A stretch of DNA of 64,000 nt from Typhlomys cinereus (lineage: Eukaryota > Chordata > Mammalia > Rodentia > Platacanthomyidae), in NCBI GenBank assembly GCA_023101885.1, contig JALPQD010000933.1, positions 124,001 through 188,000 of the forward strand, given 5' to 3'. A model generated the notes under the pieces. It was given only the letters and a program-made list of their open reading frames with translations. It made no database searches and was not told the DNA's origin. Made by a program: the position numbers and the translations under genes. Positions 44,400 to 58,529 of this stretch are shown here, piece after piece (the stretch's first letter is position 1; each line of letters opens with the position of its first letter).

Positions 44400-47300
44400 C
44401 AAGGCTAATTAGGACCTGGCGCCCTAAATCATCATTTTCAGTGGCACAGGTGTGACTAATCAAGGCTAATTAGGACCAGTTGCTTCTAATTAGCAATTTC
44501 AGTGACATAGGTGTGGCCAATCAAGATTAATTAGGACCAGGTACGTATAATTAGCTATTTTAGTGACGCACTTGTGGCCAATCAAGACTAATTATGATCA
44601 GGTGCGCCTAATCAGCAATTTCAGTGGCAGGGGTGTGGCCAATTAAGGCTAATAAGGACCAGGGACTACTAATCAGCAATTTAAGTTTAACAGGTGTGGC
44701 CAATCAAGGCTAATTCACAACAGATGCGGCTAATTAGCAATTTCAGTGACACAGGTGTGGCCAATCAAGACTAATTAGGACCAGGTGCATCTAATTAGCT
44801 ATTTTAGTGACACAGGTGTGGGCAATCAAGGCTAATTAGGACCAGGTGTGTCTAATTAGCTATTTTAGTGAAACAGGTGTGGCCAATCAAGCTTAATTAG
44901 GACCAGGAGCGCCTAATCAGCCATTTCAGTTTCAAGGGCATGGCCAATCAAGGCTAATTAGAACCAGGCGCACCTAATCAGCCCTTTCAGAAGCACAGGT
45001 GTGGCCAATCAAGGCTTATTAGGACCAGTTGCGCCCAATCAGCAAATTCAGTGGCACAGGTTTGGCCAATCAAAGCTAATTAGGACGAAGCGCGCCTAAT
45101 CAGCAATTTCAGTGACACAGGTGTGGCCAATCTAGCTAATTAGGATCAGGTGCGTCTAATTAGCAATTTCAGTGAAACGCATATGGCCAATTAAGGCTAA
45201 TTAGGACCAGGTGCGTCTAATTAGCAATGTGAATGACACAGATGTGGACAATTAATTCTAATTAGGACCAAGTGTTTCTAATTAGCGACAATCAAGATTA
45301 ATTAGAACCAGGTGTTTCCAGTTAGCAATTTCAGTGACACAGGTGTGGCCAATCAAGGCTAATTGGAACCAGGCGCACCTAATCAGCCATTTCAGTGGCA
45401 CAGGTGTTGCCAATCAAGGCTTATTAGGACCAGGAGCGCCCAATCAGGCATTTCATTACACAGGTGTGGCCAATCAGGACTAATTAGGATGAAGCGAGCC
45501 TAATTAGCAATTTCAGTGACAAGGGTGTGGCCAATCAAGGCTATTTAGGAACAGGCACGTCTAATTAGAAAATTCAATGACACAGGTGTGGACAATTAAT
45601 TCTAATTAGGACCAGGTGTGGCCAATCAAGGCTAATAAGGACCAGGCACGCCTAATCAGCTATTTCAATGACACAGGTGTGGAAAATTAAGGCTAATTAG
45701 GTCCAGGCGAGCCTAATCAGCCATTTCAGAGGCACAGGTATGGCCAAACAGACCAGGAGCGCCTAATCAGCCATTTCAGTTTCAAGGGTGTGGCCAATCA
45801 AGGCTAATTGGAACCAGGAGCACCTAATCAGCCATTTCAGTGGCACAGGTGTGGCCAATCAAGGCTTATTAGGACCAGGCGTGCCCAATCAGGCATTTCA
45901 TGGCACAAGTGTGGCCAATAAAGGCTAATTACGATCAGGCTCGCCTAATCAGCAATTTCAGTGGCAGGGGTGTGGCCAATCAAGGCTAATAAGGACCAGG
46001 AGTACCTAATCAGCAATTTCAGTGGCAGGGGAGTGGCCAATCAAGGCTAATAGGGGCCAGGAGCGCCTAAATAACAATTTCAATGACACAGGTATAGCCA
46101 ATCAAGGCTAATTCGGACCAGGTGCGTCTAATTAGCAATTTCAATGACACAGATGTGGACAATTAATTCTAATTAGGACCAGGTGTTTCTCATTGGCAAT
46201 TTCAGTGACACAGGTGTGGCCAAACAAGGGTAATTAGGACCAGGGGCGTCTAAATAGCATTTTCAGTGCCACAGATGTGGCCAATCAAGGCTAATTAGGA
46301 CCAGGTGCTTCTAATTAGCAATTTTAGTGACACAGGTGTGGACATTCAGGGCTAATTAGGACCAGGTGTTTCTAATTAACAATTTCAGTGACACATGCGT
46401 GGACAATCAAGGCTAATTAGGACCAGGTGTTTCCAATTATTGAAAATCAATGCTAATTCGGACCAGGTGTTTCTAATTAGCAATTTCAGTGACACGGGTG
46501 TGGCCAATCAAGGCTAATTAGGTCCAGTTGCGTCTACTTAGCATTTACAGTGACACAGGTGTGGCTAATTAAGGGTAATTAGGACCAGGTGCGCCTACTC
46601 AGCAATTTCAGTGGCAAAGTTGTGGCCAATCAAGGATAATTATGTCAAGGAGCGGGTAATCAGCAGTTTCAGTGGCACAGGTGTGGCCAATCAAGGCTAA
46701 TTAGGACCTGGCGGGCTTAATCAGATATTTCAGTGGCACAGGTCTGGCCAATCAAGGCTAATTAGGACCAGGTGCGCCTAATCACCAATTTCAGTGGCAC
46801 AGTTGTGGACAATCAAGGCTAATTAGAACCAGGTACAACTAATCAGCAATTTCAGTGACACAGGTGTGGACAATCAAGGCTAATTAGGAGCAGGTTCGTC
46901 TAATCAGCAATCTCAGTGATACAGGTGTGGACAATCAAGGGTAATTAGGACCAGGTGCGAATAATCAGCAGTTTCAGTAGCACAGGTGTGGCCAAGTAAT
47001 GCTAATTGGACCAGGCGCGCCTAATCAGCAATTTCAGTGGCACAGATGTGGCCAATCAAGGCTATGTCGCACCAGGTGTGTCTAATTAGCAATTTCAGTG
47101 ACACAGGTGTGGCCAAACAGGGCTAATTAGGTCCAGGTGTTTCTAATTAGCAATTTCAGTGATACAGGTGTGGACAATTATTTCTAATTAGGACCAGGTG
47201 TTTCTAATTTGCAACAATCAAGGCTAATTAGGAGCAAGTGTTTCCAATTATCAATTTCAGTGACACAGGTGTAGACAATCAAGGCTACTTACGACCAGGT

Positions 47301-50300
47301 GTTTCTAATTAGCGAAAATCAAGGATTATTAGGACCAGATGTTTCTAATTATCATTTTCAGTGTCACAGGTGTGGAAAATCAAGGCTAATTAGGACCAGG
47401 TGTTTCGAATTAGCAATTTCAGTGATACAGGTGTGGCCAGTCAAGGCTAATTAGGTCCAGGCGCACCTAATCAGCAATTTCTGTGTCACAGGCGTGGCCA
47501 ATCAAGGCTAATTAGGACCAGGCACGCCTAATCAGCAATTTCAGTGACACGGGTGTGGCCAATCAAGACTAATTCAGACCAGGTGCGTCTAATTAGCAAT
47601 TTCAATGACACGGGTTTGGCCAATCTAGGCTAATTAGGACCAGGTGCAACTAATTAGCAATTTCAGTGACAAGGGTGTGGCCAATCAAGGCTATTTAGGA
47701 ACAGGCACGTCTAATTAGAAATTTCAATGACACAGGTGTGGACAATTAATTCTAATTAGGACCAGGTCTTTCTCATTGGCAATTTCAGTGACACAGGTGT
47801 AGACAATCAAGGGTAATTCGGATCAGGTGCGTCTAATTAGCAATTTCAGTGACATGGGTGTGGCCAATCAAGGCTAATTAGGACCAGGTGCTTCTAATTA
47901 GCAATTTTAGTGACACATGTGTGGACATTCAAGGCTAATTAGGACCAGGTGTTTCTAATTAACAATTTCAGTGACACATGTGTGGACAATCAAGGCTAAT
48001 TAGGACCAGGTGTTTCTAAATATTAAAAATCAATGCTAATTCGGAGCAGGTGTTTCTAATTAGCAATTTCAGTGACACGGATGTGGCCAATCAAGGCTAA
48101 TTAGGACCAGTTGCGTCTACTTAACATTTTCAGTGACACAGGTGTCGCCAATCAAGGCAAAATAGGACCAGGTGTTTCCAATTATCAATTTCAGTGACAC
48201 AAGTGTGGACAATCAAGTCTACATACGAACAGCTGCTTCTAATTAGCAACAATCAAAGCTAATTCGGAACAGGTGCTTCTAATTAGCAATTTCAGTGGCA
48301 CAGGTGTGGCCAATCAAGGCTAATTAGGTCCCAGGCAAGCCTAATCAGAAATTTCAGTGTCACGGGTGTGGCCAATCAAGGCTAATTAAGACCTGGCGCC
48401 CCAAATCATCATTTTCAGTGGCACAGGTGTGACTAATCAAGGCTAATTAGGACCAGTTGCTTCTAATTAGCAATTTCAGTGACATAGGTGTGGCCAATCA
48501 AGATTAATTAGGACCAGGTATGTATAATTAGCTATTTTTGTGACGCACTTGTGGCCAATCAAGGCTAATTATGATCAGGTGCGCCTAATCAGCAATTTCA
48601 GTGGCAGGGGTGTGGCCAATTAAGGCTAATAAGGACCAGGGACGACTAATCAGCAATTTAAGTTTAACAGGTGTGGCCAATCAAGGCTAATTCGCAACAG
48701 ATGCGGCTAATTAGCCATTTCAGTGACACAGGTGTGGCCAATCAAGACTAATTAGGACCAGGTGCGTCTAATTAGCTATTTTAGTGACACAGGTGTGGGC
48801 AATCAAGGCTAATTAGGACCAGGTGTGTCTAATTAGCTATTTTAGTGACACAGGTGTGGCCAATCAAGCTTAATTAGGACCAGGAGCGCCTAATCAGCCA
48901 TTTCAGTTTCAAGGGCATGGCCAATCAAGGCTAATTAGAACCAGGCTCACCTAATCAGCCCTTTCAGAAGCACAGGTGTGGCCAATCAAGGCTTATTAGG
49001 ACCAGTTGCGTCCAATCAGCAATTTCAGTGGCACAGGTGTGGCCAATCAAGGCTAATTAGGATCAGGTGCGTCTAATTAGCAATTTCAGTGAAACGCATA
49101 TGGCCAATTAAGGCTAATTAGGACCAGGTGCGTCTAATTAGCAATGTGAATGACACAGATGTGGACAATTAATTCTAATTAGGACCAAGTGTTTCTAATT
49201 AGCGACAATCAAGATTAATTAGAACCAGGTGTTTCCAGTTAGCAATTTCAGTGACACAGGTGTGGCCAATCAAGGCTAATTAGGACCAGGTGCATCTAAT
49301 TAGCAATTTCAGTAACATGGGTGTGGCCAATCAAGGCTAATAAGGACCAGGCGCGCCTAATCAGCTATTTCAATGACACAGGTGTGGAAAATTAAGGCTA
49401 ATTAGGTCCAGGCGAGCCTAATCAGCCATTTCAGAGGCACAGGTATGGCCAAACAGGCTAATTAGGACCAGGAGCGCCTAATCAGCCATTTCAGTTTCAA
49501 GGGTGTGGCCAATCAAGGCTAATTGGAACCAGGCGCACCTAATCAGCCATTTCAGTGGCACAGGTGTGGCCAATCAAAGCTAATTAGGATGAAGCACGCC
49601 TAATCAGCAATTTCAGTGACACAGGTGTGGCCAATTAAGGCTAATTAGGACGAGGCGCACTTAATTAGCAATTTCAGTGACATGGGTGTGGCCAATCAAG
49701 GCTAATTAGGACCAGGGGCGCCTAAATAGCATTTTCAGTGCCACAGATGTGGCCAATCAAGGCTAATTAGGACCAGGTGCTTCTAATTAGCAATTTTAGT
49801 GACACAGGTGTGGACATTCAGGGCTAATTAGGACCAGGGTGTTTCTAATTAACAATTTCAGTGACACATGCGTGGACAATCAAGGCTAATTAGGTCCAGT
49901 TGCATCTACTTAGCATTTACAGTGACACAGGTCTGGCCAATCAATGCTAATTAGGACCAGGTGCGCCTACTCAGCAATTTCAGTGGCAAAGTTGTGGCCA
50001 ATCAAGGATAATTAGCAACAGGTGCTTCTAATTAGCCATTTCAGTCACAGAGGTGTGGCCAATCAAAGCTAATTAGGAACAGGTGCTTCTAAATAGCAAT
50101 TTCAGTGACACAGGTGTGTCCAATCAAGGGTAATTAGGCCCAGTTTTTTCTAATTAGCAATTTCAGTGGCACAGGTGTGGCCAATCAAGGCTAATTATGT
50201 CAAGGAGCGCCTAATCAGCAATTTTAGTGGCACCGGTGTGGCCAATCAAGGCTAATTAGGACCTGGCACGCTTAATCAGATATTTCAGTGGCACAGGTCT

Positions 50301-53300
50301 GGACAATCAAGGCTAATTAGGACCAGGCGCGCCTAATCACCATTTTCAGTGGCACAGTTGTGGACAATCAAGGCTAATTAGAACCAGGTACAACTACTCA
50401 GCAATTTCAGTGACACAGGTGTGGACAATCAAGGCTAATTAGGAGCAGGTTCGTCTAATCAGCAATCTCAGTGATACAGGTGTGGATAATCAAGGCTAAT
50501 AAAACCAGGTACAACTAATCACCAATTTCAGTGGCACAGTTGTGGACAATCAAGGCTAATTAGAACCAGGTACAACTAATCAGCAATTTCAGTGACACAG
50601 GTGTGGACAATCAAGGCTAATTAGGAGCAGGTTTGTCTAATCAGCAATCTCAGTAATACAGGTGTGGACAATCAAGGGTAATTAAGACCAGGTGCGAATA
50701 ATCAGCAGTTTCAGTAGCACAGGTGTGGCCAAGTAATGCTAATTGGGACCAGGCGCGCCTAATCAGCAATTTCAGTGGCACAGATGTGGCCAATCAAGGC
50801 TACTTCAGACCAGGTGTGTCTAATTAGCAATTTCAGTGACACAGGTGTGGCCAAACAGGGCTAATTAGGACCAGGTGTTTCTAATTAGCAATTTCAGTGA
50901 CACGGGTGTGGACAATTATTTCTAATTAGGACCAGGTGTTTCTAATTTGCGACAATCAAGGCTAATTAGGAGCAAGTGTTTCCAATTATCAATTTCAGTG
51001 ACACAGGTGTAGTCAATCAAGGCTACTTATGACCAGGTGTTTCTAATTAGCGAAAATCAAGGATTATTAGGACCAGATGTTTCTAATTATCATTTTCAGT
51101 GTCACAGGTGTGGAATATTAAGGCTAATTAGGACCAGGTGTTTCGAATTAGCAATTTCAGTGATACAGGTGTGGCCAGTCAAGGCTAATTAGGACCAGGC
51201 ATGCCTAATCAGCAATTTCTGTGTCACAGGCGTGGTCAATCAAGGCTAATTAGGACCAGAAACGCCTAATCAGCAATTTCAGGGTCACAGGTGTGGCCAA
51301 TCAAGGCTAATTAGGACCAGGAGTGCCTTATCAGCAATTTCAGTGACACAGGTGTGACCAATCAAGGCTAATTTGAGCCAGGTCCGTCTAAGTAGCAATT
51401 TCACTGGCACAGGTGTGGCCAATCAAGGCTAATTAGGACCAGGCGCGCGTTATCAGCAGTTTCAGTGGCACAGGTTTGGCCAATCAAGGCTAATTAGGAC
51501 CTGGTGTTTTTAATTATCGACAATCAAGGCTAATTAGCACCAGGCATTTCCAATCAGCAATTTCAGTGGCACACGTGTGGCCAATCAAGGCTAATTAGGA
51601 CCAGGCGTGCATAATCAGCAATTTCCGAGGCACCGATGGGGCCAATGAAGGCAAATTAGGACCAGGCATGCCTAATCAACAAGTTCGGTGGCACAGGTGT
51701 GCCCAATCAAGGCTAATTAGTACCAGGAGCTTCTAATCCGCAATTTCAGTGGCACAGATGTGGCCAATCAAGGTTAATTGGAACCAGGCGCACCTAATCA
51801 GCCATTTCAATGGCACAGGTGTGGCCAATCAAGGCTTATTAGGACCTGTCACGCCCAATCAGGCATTTCATGGCACAGGTGTGGCCAATCAAGACAAATT
51901 AAGATGAAGCACGCCTAATCAGCAATTTCAGTGACACAGGTGTGGCCAATTAAGGCTAATTAGGATGAGGCACACTTAATTAGCAATTTCAGTGGCACAG
52001 GTTTGGCCAATAAAGGCTAATTACGATCAGGCGCACCTAATCAGCAATTTCAGTGGCAGAGGTGTGGCCAATCAAGGCTAATAAGGACCAGGAGTGCCTA
52101 ATCAGCTATTTCAGTGGCAGGGTTGTGTCCAATCAAGGCTAATAAGGACCAGGAGCGCCTAATCAACAATTTCAATGACACAGGTGTAGCCAATCAAGGC
52201 TAATTTGGACCAGGTGCGGCTTATTAGCAATTTCAATGACACGAGTGTGGACAATCTAGGTTAATTAGGATAAGGTGCTACTAATTAGCAATTTCAGTGA
52301 CAAGGGTGTGGCCAGTCAAGGCTAATTACGACCAGGCGCACCTAATCAGCAATTTCTGTGTCACAGGTGTGGCCAATCAAGACTAATTAGGACCAAGCAC
52401 GCTTAATCAGCAATTTCAGGGTCACAGGTGTGGCCAATCAAGGCTAATTAGGACCAGGAGCGCCTTATCAGCAATTTCAGTGACACAGGTGTGACCAATC
52501 AAGACTAATTTGAACCAGGTCCGTCTAATTAGCAATTTCACTGGCACAGGTGTGGCCAATCAAGGCTAATTAGGACCAGGCACGCGTTATCAGCAGTTTC
52601 AGTGGCACCGATGTGGCCAATGAAGGCAAATTAGGACCAGGCATGCCTAATCAGCAAGTTCGGTGGCACAGGTGTGGCCAATCAAGGCTAATTGGGACCA
52701 GACGCTTCTAATCAGCAATTTCAATGGCACAGGTATAGCCAATCAAGGCTAGTTAGGACCAGGCGGTCCTAATCAGCAATTTCAGTCGCACATGTGTTTC
52801 CAATCAAGGCTAATTAGGACCAAGCGTGCTTACTCAGCAATTCCAGTAGCACAGGTGTGGTCAATCAAGGCTAATTAGGACCAAGCGCGTTTACTCAGCA
52901 ATTTGAATGGCACAGGTGTGGCCCACCACAGGTAATTAGGATCATGTGTTTCTAATTAGCAAAAATCAAGGCTAATTAGCAGCAGGTGCGTCTAATCAGC
53001 AATTTCTGTGGCACAAGTGTGGCCAATCAAGGCTAATTAGGACCAGGCGCGCCTAATCAGCCATTTCCATGGCACAGCTGTGGCCAATCAAGTCTAATTA
53101 GGACCAGGCGCAGCTAATCAGGAATTTCAGTGGCACAGGTGTGGCCAATCAAGGCTAATTAGGAGCAGGTTGTTCTAATTAGAGACAATCAAGGCTCATT
53201 AGACCAGGTGTTTCTATTCAGCAATTTCAGTAGCACAGGTGTCGGCAATCAAGATTAATTAGGTCCAGGCTTGCTTTATTAGCAATTAGAGAGTCAGAGG

Positions 53301-56300
53301 TGTGGCCAACCAAGGCTAATTAGGACCAGGTGTTTCTAACTACCAATTTCAGTGACACAGGTTTGGACAATCAAGTCTAGTTAGGACCAGGTGTTTCCAA
53401 TTAGCAATTTCAGTGACACAGGTATGGACAATCAAGGCTAATTAGGACCAGGTGTTACTAATTAGCAATTTCAGTGACACAGGTGTGAACAATCAAGGCT
53501 AATTAGGACCAGGCGAGCCTAATCAGCCATTTTAGTGGAACAGGTATGGTCAATCAAACCAGTTAGGACCAGGAGCGCCTAATCAGCCATTTCAGTTTCA
53601 AGGGCATGGCCAATCAAGGCTAATTAGAACCAGGCGCACCTAATCACCATTTCAGTAGCACAGGTGTGGCCAATCTAGGCTAATTAGGACGAAGCGCGCC
53701 TAATCAGCAATTTCAGTGGCACAGGTGTGGTCAATTAAGGCTAATTAGGATGAGGCGTGCCTAATTAGCAATTTCAGTGGCACAGTTGTGGCCGATAAAG
53801 GCTGATTAGGATCTGGCGTGCCTAATCAGCAATTTTAGTGGCAGGGGTGTGGCCAATCAAGGCTAATAAGAACCAGGAGTGCCTAATCAGCAATTTCAGT
53901 AACACGGGTGTAGCCAATCAAGGCTAATTCGGACCAGGTGCGTCTAATTAGCAATTTCAATGACACGGGTGTGGCCAATCTAGGCTAATTAGGACCAGGT
54001 GCTACTAATTAGCAATTTCAGTGACAAGGGTGTGGCCAATCAAGGCTAATTAGGACCAGGTGCTTCTATTTAGCAATTTCAATGACACAGGGGTGAACAA
54101 TTAATTCTAATTAGGACCAGGTGTTTCTAATTAGGAATTTCAGTGACAGAAGTGTGGCCAATCAAAGCTAATTAGGACTAGGTGCTTCTAAATAGCAATT
54201 TCAGTGACACAGGTCTGGCCAATCAAGGCTCATTAGGACCAGGTGCTTCAAGTTAGATATTATAGTGACACAGGTGTGGCCAATGAAGGCTAATTAGGAC
54301 CAGGCACGCCTACTCAGCAATTTCAGTGGCACAGGTGTGGCCAATCAAGGCTAATTAGGACCAGACACGCATAATCACCAATTTCATTGTCACAGTTGTG
54401 GACAATCAAGGCTAATTAGAACCAGGTACATCTAATCAGCAATTTCAGTGACACAGTTGTGGACAATCAAGGCTAATTTGGACCAGGTTCGTCTAATCAG
54501 CAATATATGTGACACAGGTGTGGACAATCAAGGCTAATTAGGACCAGGTGTGAATAATCAGCAGTTTCCGTGGCACAGGTGTGGCCAATTAATGCTAATT
54601 AGGACGAGGCACGCCTAATCAGCAATTTCAGTGGCACAGATGTGCCCAATCAAGGCTATTTCGGACCAGGTGCGTCTAATTAGCAATGTGAATGGCACAG
54701 ATGTGGACAATTAATTCTAATTAGGACCAGGTGTTTCTAATTAGCGACAATCAAGATTAATTAGAACCAGGTGTATCCAGTTAGCAATTTCAGTGACACA
54801 GGTGTGACCAATCAAGGCTAATTGGAACTAGGCACACCGAATCAGCCATTTCACTGGCACAGGGGTGGCCAATCAAGGCTTATTAGGACCAGGCGCGCCC
54901 AATCAGGCATTTCATGGCACAGGTGTGGCCAATCAAGACTAATTAGGATGAAGCACGCCCAATCAGCCATTTCATTGGCACAGGTGTGGCCAATAAGGAC
55001 TAATTAGGATGAAGCGAGCCTAATTAGCAATTTCAGTGACAAGGGTGTGGCCAATCAAGGCTATTTAGTAACAGGCACGTCTAATTAGAAAATTCAATGA
55101 CACAGGTGTGGACAATTAATTCTAATTAGGACCAGGTCTTTCTCATTGTCAATTTCAGTGACACAGGTGTGGCCAATCAAGGGTAATTCGGATCAGGTGC
55201 GTCTAATTAGCAATTTCAGTGACATGGGTGTGACCAATCAAGGCTAATTAGGACCAGGGGCGTCTAAATAGCACTTTCAGTGACACAGGTGTGGCCAATC
55301 AAGGCTAATTAGGACCAGGTGCTTCTAATTAGCAATTTTAGTGACACAGGTGTGGACATTCAATGCTAATTAGGACCAGGTGTTTCTAATTAACAATTTC
55401 AGTGACACATGTGTGGACAATCAGGGCTAATTAGGACCAGGTGTTTCTAATTATTAAAAATCAATGCTAATTCGGAACAGGTGTTTCTAATTAGCAATTT
55501 CAGTGACTCGGGTGAGGCCAATCAAGGCTAATTAGGACCAGTTGCGTCTACTTAACATTTTCAGTGACACAGGTGTGGCCAATCAAGGCAAAATAGGACC
55601 AGGTGTTTCTAATTAGTTATTTCAGTGACACTGATGTGGACAATCAATTCTAATTAGGACAGGTGTTTCTAATTAGCGACAGTCAAGGCTAGTTAGGACC
55701 AGGTTTTTCCAATTAGCAGTTTCAGTGACACAAGTGTGGACAATCAAGGCTACATACGACCAGCTTCTTCTAATTAGTGACAATCAAAGCTAACTAGGAA
55801 CAGGTGCTTCTAATTAGCAATTTCAGTGGCACAGGTGTGGCCAATCAAGGCTAATTAGGTCCCAGGCAATCCTAATCAGAAATTTCGGTGTCACGGGTGT
55901 GGCCAATCAAGGCTAATTAGGACCTGGCGCCCCAAATCATCGTTTTCAGTGGCACAGGTGACTAATTAGGACCAGTTGCTTCTAATTAGCAATTTCAGTG
56001 ACATAGGTGTGGCCAATCAAGATTAATTAGGACCAGGTATGTATAATTAGCTATTTTAGTGATGCACTTGTGGCCAATCAAGGCTAATTATGATCAGGTG
56101 CGCCTAATCAGCAATTTCAGTGGCAGGGGTGTGGCCAATTAAGGCTAATAAGGACCAGAACGCCTAATCAGCAATTTAAGTTTAACAGGTGTGGCCAATC
56201 AAGGCTAATTCGCAACAGATGCGGCTAATTAGCCATTTCAGTGACACAGGTGTGGCCAATCAAGACTAATTAGGACCAGGTGCGTCTAATTAGCTATTTT

Positions 56301-57600
56301 AGTGACACAGGTGTGGGCAATCAAGGCTAATTAGGACCAGGTGTGTCTAATTAGCTATTTTAGTGACACAGGTGTGGCCAATCAAGCTTAATTAGGACCA
56401 GGAGCACCTAATCAGCCATTTCAGTTTCAAGGGCATGGCCAATCAAGGCTAATTAGAACCAGGCGCACCTAATCAGCCCTTTCAGAAGCACAGGTGTGGC
56501 CAATCAAGGCTTATTAGGACCAGTTGCGCCCAATCAGCAATTTCTGTGGCACCGATGTGGCCAATGAAGGCAAATCAGGACCAGGCATGCCTAATCAGCA
56601 AGTTCGGTGGCACAGGTGTGGCCAATCAAGGCTAATTGGGACCAGACGCATCTAATCAGCAATTTCAATGGCACAGGTGTAGCTACTCAAGGCTAGTTAG
56701 GACCAGGCGGTCCTAATCAGCAATTTCAGTCGCACACGTGTTTCCAATCAAGGCTAATTAGGACCAAGCGTGCTTACTCAGCAATTCCAGTAGCACAGGT
56801 GTGGTCAATCAAGGCTAATTAGGACCAAGCGCGTTTACTCAGCAATTTGAAAGGCACAGGTTTGGCCCATCACAGGTAATTAGGATCATGTGTTTCTAAT
56901 TAGCAAAAATCAAGGCTAATTAGCAGCAGGTGCACCTAATCAGCAATTTCTGTGGCACAAGTGTGGCCAATCAAGGCTAGTTAGGACCAGGCGTGTCTAA
57001 ACAGCAATTTTCGTGGCAGAGGTGTGGCTAATAAAGGCGAATTAGGACCAGGCGAGCCTAATCAGCCATTTCTGTGGCACAGCTGTGGCCAATCAAGTCT
57101 AATTAGGACCAGGCGCAGCTAATCAGGAATTTCAGTGGCACAGGTGTGGCCAATCAAGGCTAATTAGGACCAGGTTGTTCTAATTAGAGACAATCAAGGC
57201 TCATTAGCACCAGGTGTTTCTATTCAGCAATTTCAGTAGCACAGGTGTCGGCAATCAAGATTAATTAGGTCCAGGCTTGCTTTATGAGCAATTAGAGTGT
57301 CAGAGATGTGGACAACCAAGGCTAATTAGGACCAGGTGTTTCTAATTACCAATTTTAGTGACACAGGTATGGACAATCAAGGCTAATTAGGACCAGGTGT
57401 TACTAATTAGCAATTTTAGTGACACAGGTTGAACAATTAAGGCTAATTAGGACCAGGTGAGCCTAATCAGCCATTTTAGTGAAACAGGTACGACCAATCA
57501 AACCTAATTAGCACCAGGAGGGCCTAATCAGCCATTTCAGTTACAAGGGCATGGCCAATCAAGGTAATTAGAACCAGGCGCGCCCAATCAGGCATTTCAT
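44400..57600 (+). repeat. Higher-order repeats of about 3.7-4.0 kb
   Basis: The text 'gtgactaatcaaggctaatt' recurs at 44,452 and 48,429 (3,977 apart). 'gcgaaaatcaaggattatta' recurs at 47,312 and 51,050 (3,738 apart). The variant with 'caagggcatggccaatcaag' recurs near 44,932, 48,903, 53,596, 56,428 and 57,539. Spacing is not constant, so unit gains and losses have followed the block duplications. Confidence 0.65.
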
Positions 57601-58529
57601 GGCACAGGTGTGGCCAATCAAGACTAATTAGGATGAAGCACGCCCAATCAGCCATTTCATTGGCACAGGTGTGGCCAATTAAGGCTAATTAGGATGAGGC
57701 GCGCCTAATTAGCAATTTCAGTGGCACAGTTGTGGCCCATAAAGGCTAATTAGAATCTGGCGTGCCTAATCAGCAATTTCAGTGGCAGGGGTGTGGCGAA
57801 ACAAGGCTAATAAGGACCAGGAGCGCCTAATCAGCAATTTCAGTGACACAGGTGTAGCCACACAGGGCTACATCGGACCAGGTGCGTCTAAATAGCAATT
57901 TCAGTGACACAGGTGTGGCCAATCTAGCTAATTAGGACCAGGTGCGTCTAATTAGCAATTTCAGTGGAATGCATATGGCCAATTAAGGATAATTAGGACC
58001 AGGTGCATCTAATTAGCAATGTGAATGACACAGATGTGGACAATTAATTCTAATTAGGACCAGGTGTTTCTAATTTGCGACAATCAAGATTAATTAGAAC
58101 CAGGTGTTTCCAGTTAGCAATTTCAGTGTCACAGGTGTGGCCAATCAAGGCTAATTCGGACCAGGTGCGTCTAATCAGCAATTTCTATGTCACAGGCGTG
58201 GCCAATCAAGGCTAATTAAAACCAGGCGCACTGAATCAGCCATTTCACTGCAATTGCTAATTAGACGCCCCTGGTCCTAATTAGCCTTGATTGTCCAAAC
58301 CTGTGTCAGTGCAATTGCTACTTAGATGCACCTGGTCCGAATTAGCCTTGATTGGCCACACCTGTGTCACTGAAATTGCTAATTAGACGCATCTGAAACT
58401 AACTGGCCTTGATTGGCCACACTTGTGTCACTGAAGTTGCTAATTAGATGCATCTGGTCCTAATGAGCCTTGATTGTCCAAACCTGTGTCACTGAAATTG
58501 TTAATTAGATGCACGTAGTTATAATTAGC

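Larger units (their letters stand above)
36827..58250 (+). repeat. 61-bp satellite array, segment right of provirus
   Basis: Continues the same satellite in the same orientation and phase as the left segment. Long blocks are repeated within it and between it and the left segment (see separate entries). Both CpG-type units (gcgcgcc and relatives followed by ctaatcag) and T-type units (gtgtttc, gtgcgtc followed by ctaattag) are mixed. Open frames such as 39,310-39,504, 40,538-40,783 and 54,822-55,007 read through several units and are not genes. Confidence 0.95.
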
